Part shown: positions 1 to 7,697 of the stretch, one piece after another | Layout: every line of letters starts with the position of its first letter | How positions within the stretch are numbered: position 1 is the first letter of the stretch | Assembly (NCBI GenBank): GCA_023412765.1 | Contig: JAEZBX010000225.1 | Span: 1-38,892 of the forward strand | DNA length: 38,892 nt | From: Bacteroidota bacterium | Lineage (GTDB): Bacteria; Bacteroidota; Bacteroidia; Cytophagales; Cyclobacteriaceae | Reading direction: 5' to 3' | Position numbers and translations under genes: made by a program | Notes under the pieces: model-generated | Databases searched by the model: none | What the model saw: only the letters and a program-made list of their open reading frames with translations | Told to the model about the DNA's origin: nothing

Positions 1-50
1 ATTTCAAGAGTTATGAAAAATATCTTAAAACGAAAAAAGGTAATAGCTAG
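1..50 (+). CDS. nqrC: NqrC C-terminal fragment (Na+-translocating NADH:quinone reductase subunit C)
   Basis: Only the last 15 codons lie in the window, read in the frame starting at base 3 and ending at TAG (48-50); the peptide ends FKSYEKYLKTKKGNS. NqrC is the periplasmic FMN-carrying subunit of the sodium-pumping NADH:quinone reductase. The identification rests mainly on position: the fragment ends 6 bases before nqrD, in the usual nqrABCDEF order, and its lysine-rich tail is compatible with NqrC C-termini. The frame is open to the left edge. The two other forward frames hit stops at 14 and 58. Confidence 0.7.
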   Translation, partial: FKSYEKYLKTKKGNS

Positions 51-56
51 CTTCTT

Positions 57-722
57 ATGAGTGAAAGTGTTCAGAATGTAGTAGTTGAAAAGAAGAGCGA
101 GCCTCTTTTTTCAAAAAAGAACAGAAAACTTGTTACTAACCCATTGGATATAGATAATCCAATAACGGTCCAGGTATTGGGTATCTGCTCTGCCCTGGCT
201 GTAACGACACAGATGAAACCATCATTCATTATGGCGCTTAGCCTATTGGTTGTAACTGCGTGTTCTAATGTCGCGATTTCGATGATGCGAAATTCAATTC
301 CATCCCGAATCAGAATTATTGTTCAACTGGCTGTTGTATCCCTGTGGGTTACTCTCGTAAATGAACTGTTGAAAGCATATGTGTACGATGTTTCAAAGCA
401 ATTGGCAGTATTTGTTGGCTTGATAATTACCAACTGTATCGTTATGGGGCGGCTTGAAGCATTCGCAATGAGTAACAAGCCTGGACCATCTTTCCTCGAT
501 GGTTTGGGAAATGGTTTAGGCTACGGTCTAATCCTGATGATTGTGGGCTTTTTCAGAGAATTCTTCGGTAGCGGTGCGATCTTTGGATATAAAGTGTTTG
601 AGGCCGCCGGACTTCCGTATCAGGGAAATGGGCTAATGCTATTGCCCGCTGGTGCCTGCGTTATCGTCGGACTAATCATTTGGGTACAAAGAAGTATTAA
701 CGGTTATAGAGAATCGCATTAA
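57..722 (+). CDS. nqrD: Na+-translocating NADH:quinone reductase subunit D
   Basis: NqrD is an integral membrane subunit of the Na+-NQR complex, which oxidises NADH, reduces quinone and pumps sodium across the inner membrane. The 221-residue product has a polar N-terminus of about 28 residues, then NPLDIDNPITVQVLGICSAL and six hydrophobic segments. Cys44 (in LGICSAL) and Cys127 (in ITNCIVMGR) match the two cysteines by which NqrD helps hold the intramembrane iron centre shared with NqrE. The length is slightly above the usual 210 because of the N-terminal tail. The ATG lies 6 bases after the nqrC stop, and nqrE follows 11 bases downstream, so the genes form one operon. Confidence 0.96.
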   Translation: MSESVQNVVVEKKSEPLFSKKNRKLVTNPLDIDNPITVQVLGICSALAVTTQMKPSFIMALSLLVVTACSNVAISMMRNSIPSRIRIIVQLAVVSLWVTLVNELLKAYVYDVSKQLAVFVGLIITNCIVMGRLEAFAMSNKPGPSFLDGLGNGLGYGLILMIVGFFREFFGSGAIFGYKVFEAAGLPYQGNGLMLLPAGACVIVGLIIWVQRSINGYRESH

Positions 723-733
723 TTAACAAGCAA

Positions 734-1348
734 ATGGAAAACTTAATCAGCATTGCTGTACGCTCTATTTTTGTTGACAACATGATATTCGCGTACTTTC
801 TTGGAATGTGTTCCTTCCTGGCGATTTCAAAGAAAGTAAGCACAGCATTTGGACTTGGTCTCGCAGTTGTATTCGTTCTTGCGGTAACTGTACCTATCAA
901 TTGGATTATCCAAAACTATGTTCTCACCGCTGGCGCACTTGCATGGATCGATCCAGCTTTTGCAGGCGTAGACTTGAATTTCCTTCAATTCATAGTCTTT
1001 ATTTCCGTTATCGCTGCCGTTGTTCAGCTTACGGAAATGGCTGTTGAAAAATTTTCACCTGCGCTGTATGGTACTCTTGGTATTTTCTTGCCTCTAATTG
1101 CAGTAAACTGTTCCATATTGGGTGGAGCTTTGTTTATGGTCGGCAGGCCATACGACCTAACTGAGGCAACTGTTTATGGATTTGGATCTGGTATTGGATG
1201 GTTGCTGGCAATAGTTGCTTTGGCTGGTGTTCGCGAAAGAATGAAATACTCTAACGTTCCACCTGCGCTTCGAGGTTTGGGTATAACATTTATTCTTGTC
1301 GGATTAATGTCATTCGGATTCCTTAGCTTCTTAGGCTTTTCATTATAG
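734..1348 (+). CDS. nqrE: Na+-translocating NADH:quinone reductase subunit E
   Basis: NqrE is the membrane subunit paired with NqrD in the Na+-NQR complex. The 204-residue protein starts MENLISIAVRSIFVDNMIFA, characteristic of NqrE, and has about six membrane segments. Cys26 (GMCSF) and Cys126 (VNCSILGG) correspond to the conserved cysteine pair that, with the NqrD pair, coordinates the intramembrane iron. The two halves are arranged as inverted copies, as known for the NqrD/NqrE/Rnf family. A strong terminator 22 bases beyond the stop closes the unit, so nqrF is not directly downstream as in many operons. It must lie elsewhere or be absent. Confidence 0.96.
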   Translation: MENLISIAVRSIFVDNMIFAYFLGMCSFLAISKKVSTAFGLGLAVVFVLAVTVPINWIIQNYVLTAGALAWIDPAFAGVDLNFLQFIVFISVIAAVVQLTEMAVEKFSPALYGTLGIFLPLIAVNCSILGGALFMVGRPYDLTEATVYGFGSGIGWLLAIVALAGVRERMKYSNVPPALRGLGITFILVGLMSFGFLSFLGFSL

Positions 1349-1369
1349 AAAAAGAGAAATTAAAAAACT

Positions 1370-1397
1370 GAGGCTTCCGAAAAGGAAGCCTCTTTTT
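1370..1397 (+). terminator. Rho-independent terminator after nqrE
   Basis: A perfect 9-bp stem, GAGGCTTCC (1370-1378) pairing with GGAAGCCTC (1384-1392), encloses a GAAAA loop and is followed at once by TTTTT (1393-1397). This is a textbook intrinsic terminator. It separates the nqr operon from the DUF502 gene that starts only a few bases later. Confidence 0.93.
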
Positions 1398-1403
1398 ATT
1401 TGC

Positions 1404-1979
1404 ATGCTTATGGATAATACATTCAAAAGATTTCTCAGGTACTTCTTCAGCGGTACCCTTTTCATCGTTCCCCTGGTAGCAACAGGCTATTTCATTTTTC
1501 TTTCGTTCACATGGCTGGATGATCTCTTAAGCCTGCCATACCCTGGACTTGGCTTCGCCATAATTTTGCTCGCGATTACCGGGTTCGGTTACCTCACCAC
1601 TAATTTTGCTTTTCAGACTTTTACCAATTGGTTCGATCGTGGAATGAACAAAATTCCATTGGTGAAATTGATTTACTCAGCAGTAAAGGATCTTTTAAAC
1701 GCGTTCGTCGGCGAGAAGAAGAAATTCAATAAGCCTGTGTTGATCGAGATAAACAAGGAAAACAAACTCTACCAGATTGGATTTATTACACAACCGGATT
1801 TAACTGAACTGGGATTGAATGAAATGATCTCAGTTTACATCCCGCACTCCTATGCATTCTCTGGCTATCATTACGTCATCTCCCGGGAGAGAGTACGACC
1901 TTTAAAGATCTCCGGTACGGTGGCTATGAAGTATATCGTATCAGGTGGTGTTAGCGGCTTTCGCGAATCAACATTCTAG
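1404..1979 (+). CDS. DUF502 family membrane protein
   Basis: The 191-residue protein matches the DUF502 pattern: two hydrophobic segments near the N-terminus (about residues 14-33 and 44-66) and a conserved stretch around FDRGMNKIPLVKLIYSAVKD, followed by a soluble C-terminal half with the IGFIT and YIPHSYAFSGYHYV type motifs. The molecular function of the family is unknown; some members are associated with membrane trafficking or stress phenotypes, which does not define a job here. Two in-frame ATGs, at 1404 and 1410, are possible starts. The gene begins just after the nqrE terminator T-tract and ends 2 bases before the convergent mnmA stop, so no separate terminator fits between them. Confidence 0.8.
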   Translation: MLMDNTFKRFLRYFFSGTLFIVPLVATGYFIFLSFTWLDDLLSLPYPGLGFAIILLAITGFGYLTTNFAFQTFTNWFDRGMNKIPLVKLIYSAVKDLLNAFVGEKKKFNKPVLIEINKENKLYQIGFITQPDLTELGLNEMISVYIPHSYAFSGYHYVISRERVRPLKISGTVAMKYIVSGGVSGFRESTF

Positions 1980-1981
1980 AA

Positions 1982-3202
1982 TCAGTCGATGATGCCTGAT
2001 CCAATCAATTCTTCATCGTCATACCAAGCTGCGAATTGCCCGGGAGTTATACTTTTTTGGGGTGTATCAAAAATGATAAACAACCCCTCATTCCGGCGAT
2101 GCAGCGTGCAGTCCACAAGCGGCTGACGATAGCGTACCCTGGCCTGGTAATGTTTTGTTTCCCCAGGTGACATTACAAGGTCTGGTCTCACCCAATGGAT
2201 ATTATTGCTTTCGATGAATAGTCCCTTCCGATACAAACCAGGATGATCTTCACCCAGGCCGGTATAGATTATGTTTTCGGTAGTGTCTGTACCGATCACA
2301 AACAATGGTTTTTCGTATCCTCCGATATTCAATCCCTTGCGTTGCCCGATGGTATAATAGTGGGCACCCTTGTGTTCTCCGATTACCTCGCCTTCGGCCT
2401 CAGCCAGGTTATATGCAGAGGAAAGATTTTTCAGATCGCTTGAATCGAATCCGTTTCGAAAAACTTCGGAACCAGGCGGAACGGCAATTACCTTACCTTT
2501 TCTTTGTTCGAGACGTTGTTGCAGAAAATCGGGAAGATGAACTTTTCCCACAAAACAAAGTCCCTGCGAGTCCTTCTTTTCGGCGGTAACTAAATTTGCT
2601 TTTCTTGCAATTTCGCGGACCTCCGGCTTCAGCAATTCCCCGATGGGAAAAAGTGACTTCGCCAGTTGATCTTGTGTCAGCTGACAAAGAAAATAGCTTT
2701 GATCTTTGTTCGGGTCCTTTCCAGCGAGTAGCCTGTACGTTACCTTACCATTCACTTCAACCGACGCTTTGCGGGCATAGTGTCCCGTTGCGACAAAATC
2801 TGCTCCGATCCGTAGCGCTGCATTTAAAAAGATGTCAAACTTGATCTCGCGATTACAAAGGACATCTGGATTTGGTGTTCTGCCGCGTTGGTACTCTGCA
2901 AACATGTAATCAACAATGCGCTCTTTATATTCTTTACTGAGGTCAATGGCCTGGAAAGGAATTCCTAAATGTTGTGCGACGATCATTGCGTCATTGCTGT
3001 CATCGAGCCATGGACATTCTTTACTGATGGTAACGCTGTCGTCATGCCAGTTTTTCATGAACATGCCGATCACCTCGTAGCCTTGTTCTTTGAGCAAATA
3101 GGCGGTTACGCTTGAATCCACGCCTCCGGAGAGACCGACTACCACGCGACAGCCCCGTCCAATGTTGCTGGGGCTGTTTGTTACGGATTCAAGTGATTTC
3201 AT
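1982..3202 (-). CDS. mnmA: tRNA-specific 2-thiouridylase MnmA
   Basis: MnmA transfers sulfur to U34 of tRNA-Lys, Glu and Gln, using ATP to activate the base. The PP-loop ATP site SGGVDSS is at residues 25-31. The two catalytic cysteines are visible as Cys116 (NPDVLCNREIKF) and Cys215 (DSQGLCFVG), matching the pair that forms the persulfide and disulfide in the E. coli enzyme. The GHYAR and DQSYFL motifs are also present. At 406 residues it is longer than the E. coli protein (about 368), partly through an 18-residue N-terminal extension before the PP-loop strand and partly through an insert around 240-260. No internal Met lies before the PP-loop, supporting this ATG. The gene is convergent with the DUF502 gene. 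Confidence 0.96.
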   Translation of the reverse strand: MKSLESVTNSPSNIGRGCRVVVGLSGGVDSSVTAYLLKEQGYEVIGMFMKNWHDDSVTISKECPWLDDSNDAMIVAQHLGIPFQAIDLSKEYKERIVDYMFAEYQRGRTPNPDVLCNREIKFDIFLNAALRIGADFVATGHYARKASVEVNGKVTYRLLAGKDPNKDQSYFLCQLTQDQLAKSLFPIGELLKPEVREIARKANLVTAEKKDSQGLCFVGKVHLPDFLQQRLEQRKGKVIAVPPGSEVFRNGFDSSDLKNLSSAYNLAEAEGEVIGEHKGAHYYTIGQRKGLNIGGYEKPLFVIGTDTTENIIYTGLGEDHPGLYRKGLFIESNNIHWVRPDLVMSPGETKHYQARVRYRQPLVDCTLHRRNEGLFIIFDTPQKSITPGQFAAWYDDEELIGSGIID

Positions 3203-3234
3203 ATTGGGACTTCAAACTTAAGCAGAACTGCGAT

Positions 3235-4470
3235 TTAATTTAACGCAACTTTCTCGGTCAAAAGTTCATTTATGGTTTCATTGAACTGCTGCTGAAACTG
3301 TTCATAGTAAACGCCCGTGCTTGGCCCTGTAAATCCGGTGTGAATCTTTTTTACTTTCCCATCTTTTCCGATAAAGATCGTCGTAGGGAAGGCAATAACC
3401 TTGTTGAGCATGGGTAACGTCTCGGATGCTTTCTCTTTGTCTTCTGTACCAGCAATTACAAAGTCGTAGGTTACATCCAGTTTTTTAGCCATCTTTTTTA
3501 TTCGATCGCTGGCATAGTTAAAGTCGGCCTTGCGCTCGTACGCTAGCCCAATTATTTCCACTCCGCGGTGGTTGTTTTCTTTGAACCAGGGTGCCAGATA
3601 TCTCGTTTCATCCATGCAATTGGGACACCACGTTCCAAAGAGCTGAAGTATTACTACCTTGTTTTTGTACTTCTCATCATTAAGGCTAACGTTATTTCCA
3701 TTTACATCGGGAAAGTTAAATTCGATCCGATCGTAACCTTCTTTCAGGTAAGTAAGATTGTCGGCGTCAGGCAACGATGCATTTTCATTTTTTCTGGCAA
3801 CCCAATCTTCCATCCAAGTTTTTCCAGAGTAATACTTGCCTACAAGGGTTCCATCTTTTTCTTTTACCGCCGAAAAGAGATAGGCATAATTTCCATCAAA
3901 GGTGCTGAGATGCAATGTTCCATCGACAACATCTCCCTGTAGAAACCGGTAGTCACCAGTAGGAGTAAGAAAGGTTCCGGAAACGCTGTCGCCAGTTTGG
4001 TTAAAAATCGCGATAGCAGGCGTCGTGTCTTTTTCATGAATAAATTTCACCTCATACTTTCCTGAAAAGTCGACTGCCTCGCTATTGTTGGCGGTTTCGG
4101 CAAAGCGATAAGATTTCCCATGTACAGCGCGAAATGGTAGTCGGTAATCCTTTGCAAAGTTCTTGATAAATAGCCCTTCTAATTTATCGTCTTTAATAAC
4201 TGCCTTGAAGTTGGCATCGAAAATATGTAGTGCGATATCCACTGAATCTCCCTTTATGCTGACCTCATCCAGAAGGAGACGTTCATCAGCATTTATCAAG
4301 TAGATTTCGAGGTCACCATTATTTCTTTTTACTTCGAAGTTAAACGGCAATTCGCGGCCTTGAATTTCAACAGTCGCTCGCCACATACCTTCCCTCAGAT
4401 CCTGGTTATCATTCTTAGCGAGGCACCCCGCCATCATTACACAAAGAAGAAACGAACAAATTCTTATCAT
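3235..4470 (-). CDS. TlpA-like thioredoxin-domain lipoprotein
   Basis: The predicted product is a 411-residue lipoprotein with a C-terminal thiol-disulfide domain. The start at 4470 gives a short signal peptide ending in the lipobox MAGC (Cys16). The frame stays open upstream to about 4659, but a start there would bury the signal peptide and run into the divergent CoA-transferase gene. Residues about 20-260 form a beta-rich region with no motif I recognise. The thioredoxin fold follows, with the redox pair WCPNC (281-285), a downstream IGLAYERK stretch and a cis-proline-type FPTT motif. TlpA/ResA relatives act in the periplasm, often in cytochrome c maturation or disulfide reduction. The substrate here is unknown. 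mnmA lies 32 bases downstream on the same strand. Confidence 0.85.
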   Translation of the reverse strand: MIRICSFLLCVMMAGCLAKNDNQDLREGMWRATVEIQGRELPFNFEVKRNNGDLEIYLINADERLLLDEVSIKGDSVDIALHIFDANFKAVIKDDKLEGLFIKNFAKDYRLPFRAVHGKSYRFAETANNSEAVDFSGKYEVKFIHEKDTTPAIAIFNQTGDSVSGTFLTPTGDYRFLQGDVVDGTLHLSTFDGNYAYLFSAVKEKDGTLVGKYYSGKTWMEDWVARKNENASLPDADNLTYLKEGYDRIEFNFPDVNGNNVSLNDEKYKNKVVILQLFGTWCPNCMDETRYLAPWFKENNHRGVEIIGLAYERKADFNYASDRIKKMAKKLDVTYDFVIAGTEDKEKASETLPMLNKVIAFPTTIFIGKDGKVKKIHTGFTGPSTGVYYEQFQQQFNETINELLTEKVALN

Positions 4471-4546
4471 TCTATTAATGTTGTCTGTTGGGCAAACACA
4501 AAAATGCGAGAAATGATTTACATTTTCGCGGAGTTTGAAGATACCA

Positions 4547-5716
4547 ATGCTCAATGATTTAAAAGTTTTAGAGCTGGCTTCGGTGCTGGCGGGTCCAGGC
4601 GTGGGACAATTCTTTGCCGAGGCAGGAGCGGAAGTGATAAAAGTGGAGAACATCCACACCGGCGGTGATGTAACGCGTACCTGGAGGGTTGCAGATGAGA
4701 AGACCGATGATCGTTCATCTTATTTCTGTGCTGTCAATTGGGGGAAGAAATCCATTGCTGTCGACTTAAAACAAAAGGAAGGGCAGGAGATCGTATCCCG
4801 GCTTGCACAGAAATCCGATATAATGATCAGTAGTTATAAGTCAGGAGATGCTGAAAAGTTTGGCGTGGATTTTCAAACGTTGTCATCGATAAACCCGCGA
4901 CTGATTTACGGCCACATCACCGGATTTGGTGCCAGTAATCCACGGGTTGGCTATGATGCAGTTATCCAGGCCGAAGCTGGCTTTATGTTTATGAATGGTG
5001 AACCCGGAGGCCTGCCTCTCAAAATGCCCGTGGCGCTTATGGATATTCTTGCTGCTCATCATCTCAAAGAAGGCCTATTGATCGCGCTTCTGGACAGACA
5101 TAAGACAGGAAAGGGTGATTACGTGCACGTCTCACTATTCGATGCCGCCGTTGCTTCGCTAGCTAATCAGGCTACTAATTGGTTGGTTGCCGGAGTTATT
5201 CCTCAAAAGCAAGGTTCGCTTCATCCAAACATCTCTCCATACGGAGAAATTTTTAAGACAGCGGATGGGAGTGACATCCTGCTTGCAGTGGGCAGCGACC
5301 GGCAATTTGCCTCTCTCGGCCAAATACTTGGGCTGGATGGAGAAGTGCAGAGACTATTTGCTACCAACCTGCAGCGAGTCAAAAACCGGGAGAAGCTGCG
5401 CGAAATCCTTCAATCCAGCATCGAAACCATGCCCGCTGCTACTTTAATTGCGTCTTTTAAGTCAGCCGGGATTCCCTATGGGCTAGTCCGAAATATTAAA
5501 GAGGTCTTTGACAGTCCGGAGTCACAAGCTCTCTTGATTCAGTCTGAGGATCGGATCGGCGTCCGAACCTATGTTGGAAGCTCGCCGAAGGGAAACATCT
5601 CCCACTTTCTACCACCACCCCATTTGGGAGAACATACGCTCGAAATCCTTCAGAAATCACTCAATTTTACTTCTCAGGCCGCCAAATTACTCTTCGATAA
5701 GGCTGTTGTCGCCTGA
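4547..5716 (+). CDS. CaiB/BaiF family III CoA-transferase
   Basis: Family III CoA-transferases move CoA between carboxylic acids through an aspartyl-CoA thioester. The N-terminal block LKVLELASVLAGP followed by FAEAGAEVIKVE is the family signature. The catalytic Asp is very likely Asp166 (in MPVALMDILAAHH), close to Asp169 of formyl-CoA transferase. Length (389) fits the family. The frame could open at TTG (4535), but the ATG at 4547 places the protein start at the usual distance from the first beta strand. It is divergent from the lipoprotein gene and has no acyl-CoA partner gene nearby, so the substrate cannot be deduced. It ends 74 bases before the mraZ operator. Confidence 0.88.
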   Translation: MLNDLKVLELASVLAGPGVGQFFAEAGAEVIKVENIHTGGDVTRTWRVADEKTDDRSSYFCAVNWGKKSIAVDLKQKEGQEIVSRLAQKSDIMISSYKSGDAEKFGVDFQTLSSINPRLIYGHITGFGASNPRVGYDAVIQAEAGFMFMNGEPGGLPLKMPVALMDILAAHHLKEGLLIALLDRHKTGKGDYVHVSLFDAAVASLANQATNWLVAGVIPQKQGSLHPNISPYGEIFKTADGSDILLAVGSDRQFASLGQILGLDGEVQRLFATNLQRVKNREKLREILQSSIETMPAATLIASFKSAGIPYGLVRNIKEVFDSPESQALLIQSEDRIGVRTYVGSSPKGNISHFLPPPHLGEHTLEILQKSLNFTSQAAKLLFDKAVVA

Positions 5717-5790
5717 AATCTCCCCATTTCGACCCCGAAAAAATGCAATCCGTACGATTTTCTGTACATTTATTAATGAAAAACTAAAAT

Positions 5791-5815
5791 AGTGGTAAAA
5801 AGTGGTTGAAAGTGG
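5791..5815 (+). promoter_or_regulatory. Putative MraZ operator: three AGTGG boxes at 10-base spacing
   Basis: AGTGG occurs at 5791, 5801 and 5811, exactly one helical turn apart. The second and third copies fit the AAAGTG(G/T)N3 box reported for mollicute MraZ, and the periodic arrangement parallels the TGGG-N5 repeats bound by E. coli MraZ. The boxes lie 50-74 bases before mraZ. The second overlaps the start of the proposed -33 element and the third lies between the -33 and -7 elements, so binding should occlude RNA polymerase. Autoregulation is inferred. Confidence 0.82.
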
Positions 5816-5835
5816 AGTAAAATTCTATAAGTTTG
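5806..5835 (+). promoter_or_regulatory. Bacteroidota-type promoter for the mraZ division cluster
   Basis: TTG (5806-5808) is followed after 19 bases by TAAGTTTG (5828-5835), which fits the Bacteroidota consensus TTG-N17..23-TAnnTTTG exactly. Transcription would start near 5841, giving a leader of about 24 bases before the mraZ ATG at 5865. The promoter is interleaved with the AGTGG boxes. No comparably good promoter is seen elsewhere in the cluster, so this is probably the main promoter for all 13 genes. Confidence 0.72.
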
Positions 5836-5849
5836 CTTAGGAGTATAAG

Positions 5850-5861
5850 ACAACCACTACG
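5850..5861 (+). promoter_or_regulatory. Recurring leader motif ACAACCACT(ACG), mraZ copy
   Basis: ACAACCACTACG lies inside the predicted mraZ leader, ending 3 bases before the ATG. The 9-base core recurs before ftsA and ftsZ and, reverse-complemented, downstream of ftsZ, where the full 12 bases match. The core contains the reverse complement of AGTGGTTG, the sequence of the second MraZ box. Its function is unknown: a reversed MraZ half-site and an RNA pairing site are both possible. Confidence 0.55.
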
Positions 5862-5864
5862 TCT

Positions 5865-6308
5865 ATGACTTTCTTCACCGGTAGATATGACAGCAAACTG
5901 GATTCGAAAGGCAGACTTGTTCTGCCTGCGAAGTTCAAGGCGCAGCTGCCTGCTGAAGGAGGACATGAACTCGTAATTCAAAAAGGGATAGAACCCTATC
6001 TATCCATCTACCCTTTATTGGAATTCAGGAAGTTGGTATCAAAGGTTTCAGGGCTGAGCGAATTCAACGAAGAGAACCGGGCAGTACGCCTTGCCTTCTT
6101 TTCAGGAATAGCCACAGTAGAACTTGACGACAATGGTCGGTTGCTTATTCCCAAAAGTATGCTTGCCTATGCAGGACTTCAGAAAGAAGTTGTCCTGATT
6201 GGTATGGATAATTTAATCGTTGCGTGGGAGCCCGGCCTTTTTGAGAAGCATTTGCTAAAAGATCAGCAAGAATATTCTAAGCTGATGCAAAAAAATCTTG
6301 ACAAGTAG
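5865..6308 (+). CDS. mraZ: Transcriptional regulator MraZ
   Basis: MraZ is the DNA-binding regulator at the head of division/cell-wall clusters; in E. coli it represses its own operon. The 147-residue protein has the two SpoVT-AbrB-like swapped-hairpin repeats of the family: DSKGRLVLPAKF near residues 10-21 and DDNGRLLIPKSM near 86-97. Length is typical. The ATG at 5865 gives the usual N-terminus MTFFTGRYDSKLDSKGR. A set of three AGTGG boxes sits directly upstream, which supports autoregulation. rsmH follows after 98 bases, the largest gap in the cluster before ftsQ. Confidence 0.96.
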   Translation: MTFFTGRYDSKLDSKGRLVLPAKFKAQLPAEGGHELVIQKGIEPYLSIYPLLEFRKLVSKVSGLSEFNEENRAVRLAFFSGIATVELDDNGRLLIPKSMLAYAGLQKEVVLIGMDNLIVAWEPGLFEKHLLKDQQEYSKLMQKNLDK

Positions 6309-6323
6309 GGGCTAGACAAGGGA

Positions 6324-6345
6324 GATCATCAGCGCCGCTGTGATC
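6324..6345 (+). other. Small inverted repeat between mraZ and rsmH
   Basis: GATCA (6324-6328) pairs with TGATC (6341-6345), and CAG/CTG extends the stem inward past one unpaired T. This gives a compact hairpin in the 98-base gap. There is no T-tract after it, so it is not an intrinsic terminator. It could affect processing or the mraZ:rsmH expression ratio, or be chance. Confidence 0.35.
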
Positions 6346-6406
6346 AACCGACGTCGTGCGTTCATTAACAGCGTTGAATTCGGAAGCTTAAGCCCGGAAG
6401 GTATCT

Positions 6407-7312
6407 ATGGACAACTATCATAAACCGGTGATGCTAAAGGAATGCATCGAAGCGTTACAGATAGACCCGGCTGGTACTTATGTAGATGTAACGTTTGGAG
6501 GAGGTGGCCATAGCTTGAAGATCCTTGAACATTTGAAGGGAGGGAGATTGATTGCATTTGATCAGGATGAAGACGCGAAACGCCAGGCAGAAAAAATCAA
6601 CGATCGTTCTTTTACATTTTGTCACGCCAACTTCATGCACATGAAAAGGTATCTCAGGTTAAATGGAATCACATCCGTAAGTGGAGTGCTTGCCGACCTG
6701 GGAATTTCCTCTCACCAGATTGATTCGCCTGAGCGCGGATTCTCAACCAGGTTTGACGGACCCCTTGACATGCGTATGGACCAATCGTTAGTCGTAACTG
6801 CCGCAAAAGTGTTGAACGAATACAGCGAAGACCGAATTCACAAAATCTTTGGCATGTACGGTGAACTGAAAAATGCGAAGACAGCTGCTCGCCTGGTAAC
6901 ACAGGCAAGGGCGGCAAGAGCAATAGAGACGACGGCCGATTTGAAAAATGTGCTTGGTGCAATTGCTCCCAGGGGTAAAGAGAACAAATACTTTGCCCAG
7001 GTATTTCAGGCACTGCGCATCGAGGTGAACGAGGAGATGAGCGCGCTGGAAAGTTTTCTAAATCAATGCGGCGAAGTGATTATAGGCGGTGGCAGACTTG
7101 TAGTGATGTCGTATCATTCTCTGGAAGACCGGATGGTGAAGAACTACATCAACAAGGGAAAGGTGTTCGGAGAAGTCGAAAAGGATTTTTTTGGAAATGA
7201 AATTAAACCCTTCAAAGCGATAAACAGAAAGCCGATTGAAGCGGAAGAAAACGAAATAAGAGAAAATACCCGGGCCAGAAGCGCAAAGTTGCGTATAGCC
7301 GAAAAGTTATAG
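6407..7312 (+). CDS. rsmH: 16S rRNA (cytosine(1402)-N4)-methyltransferase RsmH
   Basis: RsmH (MraW) methylates the N4 of C1402 in the ribosomal P site using S-adenosylmethionine. The SAM-binding loop is seen as YVDVTFGGGGHS near residues 25-36, followed by IAFDQDEDA and the family motif GVLADLGISSHQID. The later blocks RGFSTRFDGPLDMRMD, NKYFAQVFQALRIEVN and VMSYHSLEDRMVK are diagnostic. The 301-residue length is normal. ftsL begins 1 base after the TAG stop, so the two are almost certainly translationally coupled. It is the second gene of the division cluster, as in most bacteria. Confidence 0.97.
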   Translation: MDNYHKPVMLKECIEALQIDPAGTYVDVTFGGGGHSLKILEHLKGGRLIAFDQDEDAKRQAEKINDRSFTFCHANFMHMKRYLRLNGITSVSGVLADLGISSHQIDSPERGFSTRFDGPLDMRMDQSLVVTAAKVLNEYSEDRIHKIFGMYGELKNAKTAARLVTQARAARAIETTADLKNVLGAIAPRGKENKYFAQVFQALRIEVNEEMSALESFLNQCGEVIIGGGRLVVMSYHSLEDRMVKNYINKGKVFGEVEKDFFGNEIKPFKAINRKPIEAEENEIRENTRARSAKLRIAEKL

Positions 7313-7313
7313 C

Positions 7314-7697
7314 ATGAAAGGAAACAAATTTAAAATCAAACCTAAGACCAATACCGGGGGAATTGCCAGGGGGATTTTTTCGGGGTTAGAACGTAGGTTA
7401 CGGTTGGAAGACTACTTCGAAGGAGGTTTTCCCGTAAAGTACCTGCCTAAGATTTTATTTGTGATGATACTGGGTTTGATCTATATCAGCAATACCCACT
7501 ATGGGGAAAAGACTGTTCGTAAAATAAACAACTTGCAAGCCGAGGTCGAAGACCTTCGCGCTGACTATACCACACTCAAAGCAGATCTGATGTTTGCAAG
7601 TAAGCAATCAGAAGTAGCGAAGAAAGTCAGGGATCTGAATCTTAAAGAAAGTCTAAAGCCACCGTTTAAAGTAGAGGTACCAAAAGGTGAATATTAA
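7314..7697 (+). CDS. ftsL: FtsL-like divisome protein
   Basis: This 127-residue protein has the bitopic layout of FtsL: a basic cytoplasmic tail of about 60 residues, one membrane segment (LPKILFVMILGLIYIS, about 44-59), then a periplasmic coiled coil (VRKINNLQAEVEDLRADYTT). FtsL works with FtsB and FtsQ as a scaffold that activates the FtsW-FtsI synthase at the septum. Sequence identity to proteobacterial FtsL is not apparent. The call rests on topology and on its place between rsmH and ftsI. It overlaps ftsI by 11 bases. The long cytoplasmic tail is typical of Bacteroidota versions. Confidence 0.82.
   Translation: MKGNKFKIKPKTNTGGIARGIFSGLERRLRLEDYFEGGFPVKYLPKILFVMILGLIYISNTHYGEKTVRKINNLQAEVEDLRADYTTLKADLMFASKQSEVAKKVRDLNLKESLKPPFKVEVPKGEY

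Noticed and set aside
4471..4659. N-terminal extension of the thioredoxin lipoprotein to about 4659
   Set aside because: It would place the signal peptide 63 residues inside the protein and overlap the divergent CoA-transferase gene.
6340..6423. A 27-codon frame from GTG running into the rsmH start
   Set aside because: No ATG, no recognisable sequence and it overlaps rsmH out of frame; too little support for a small protein.
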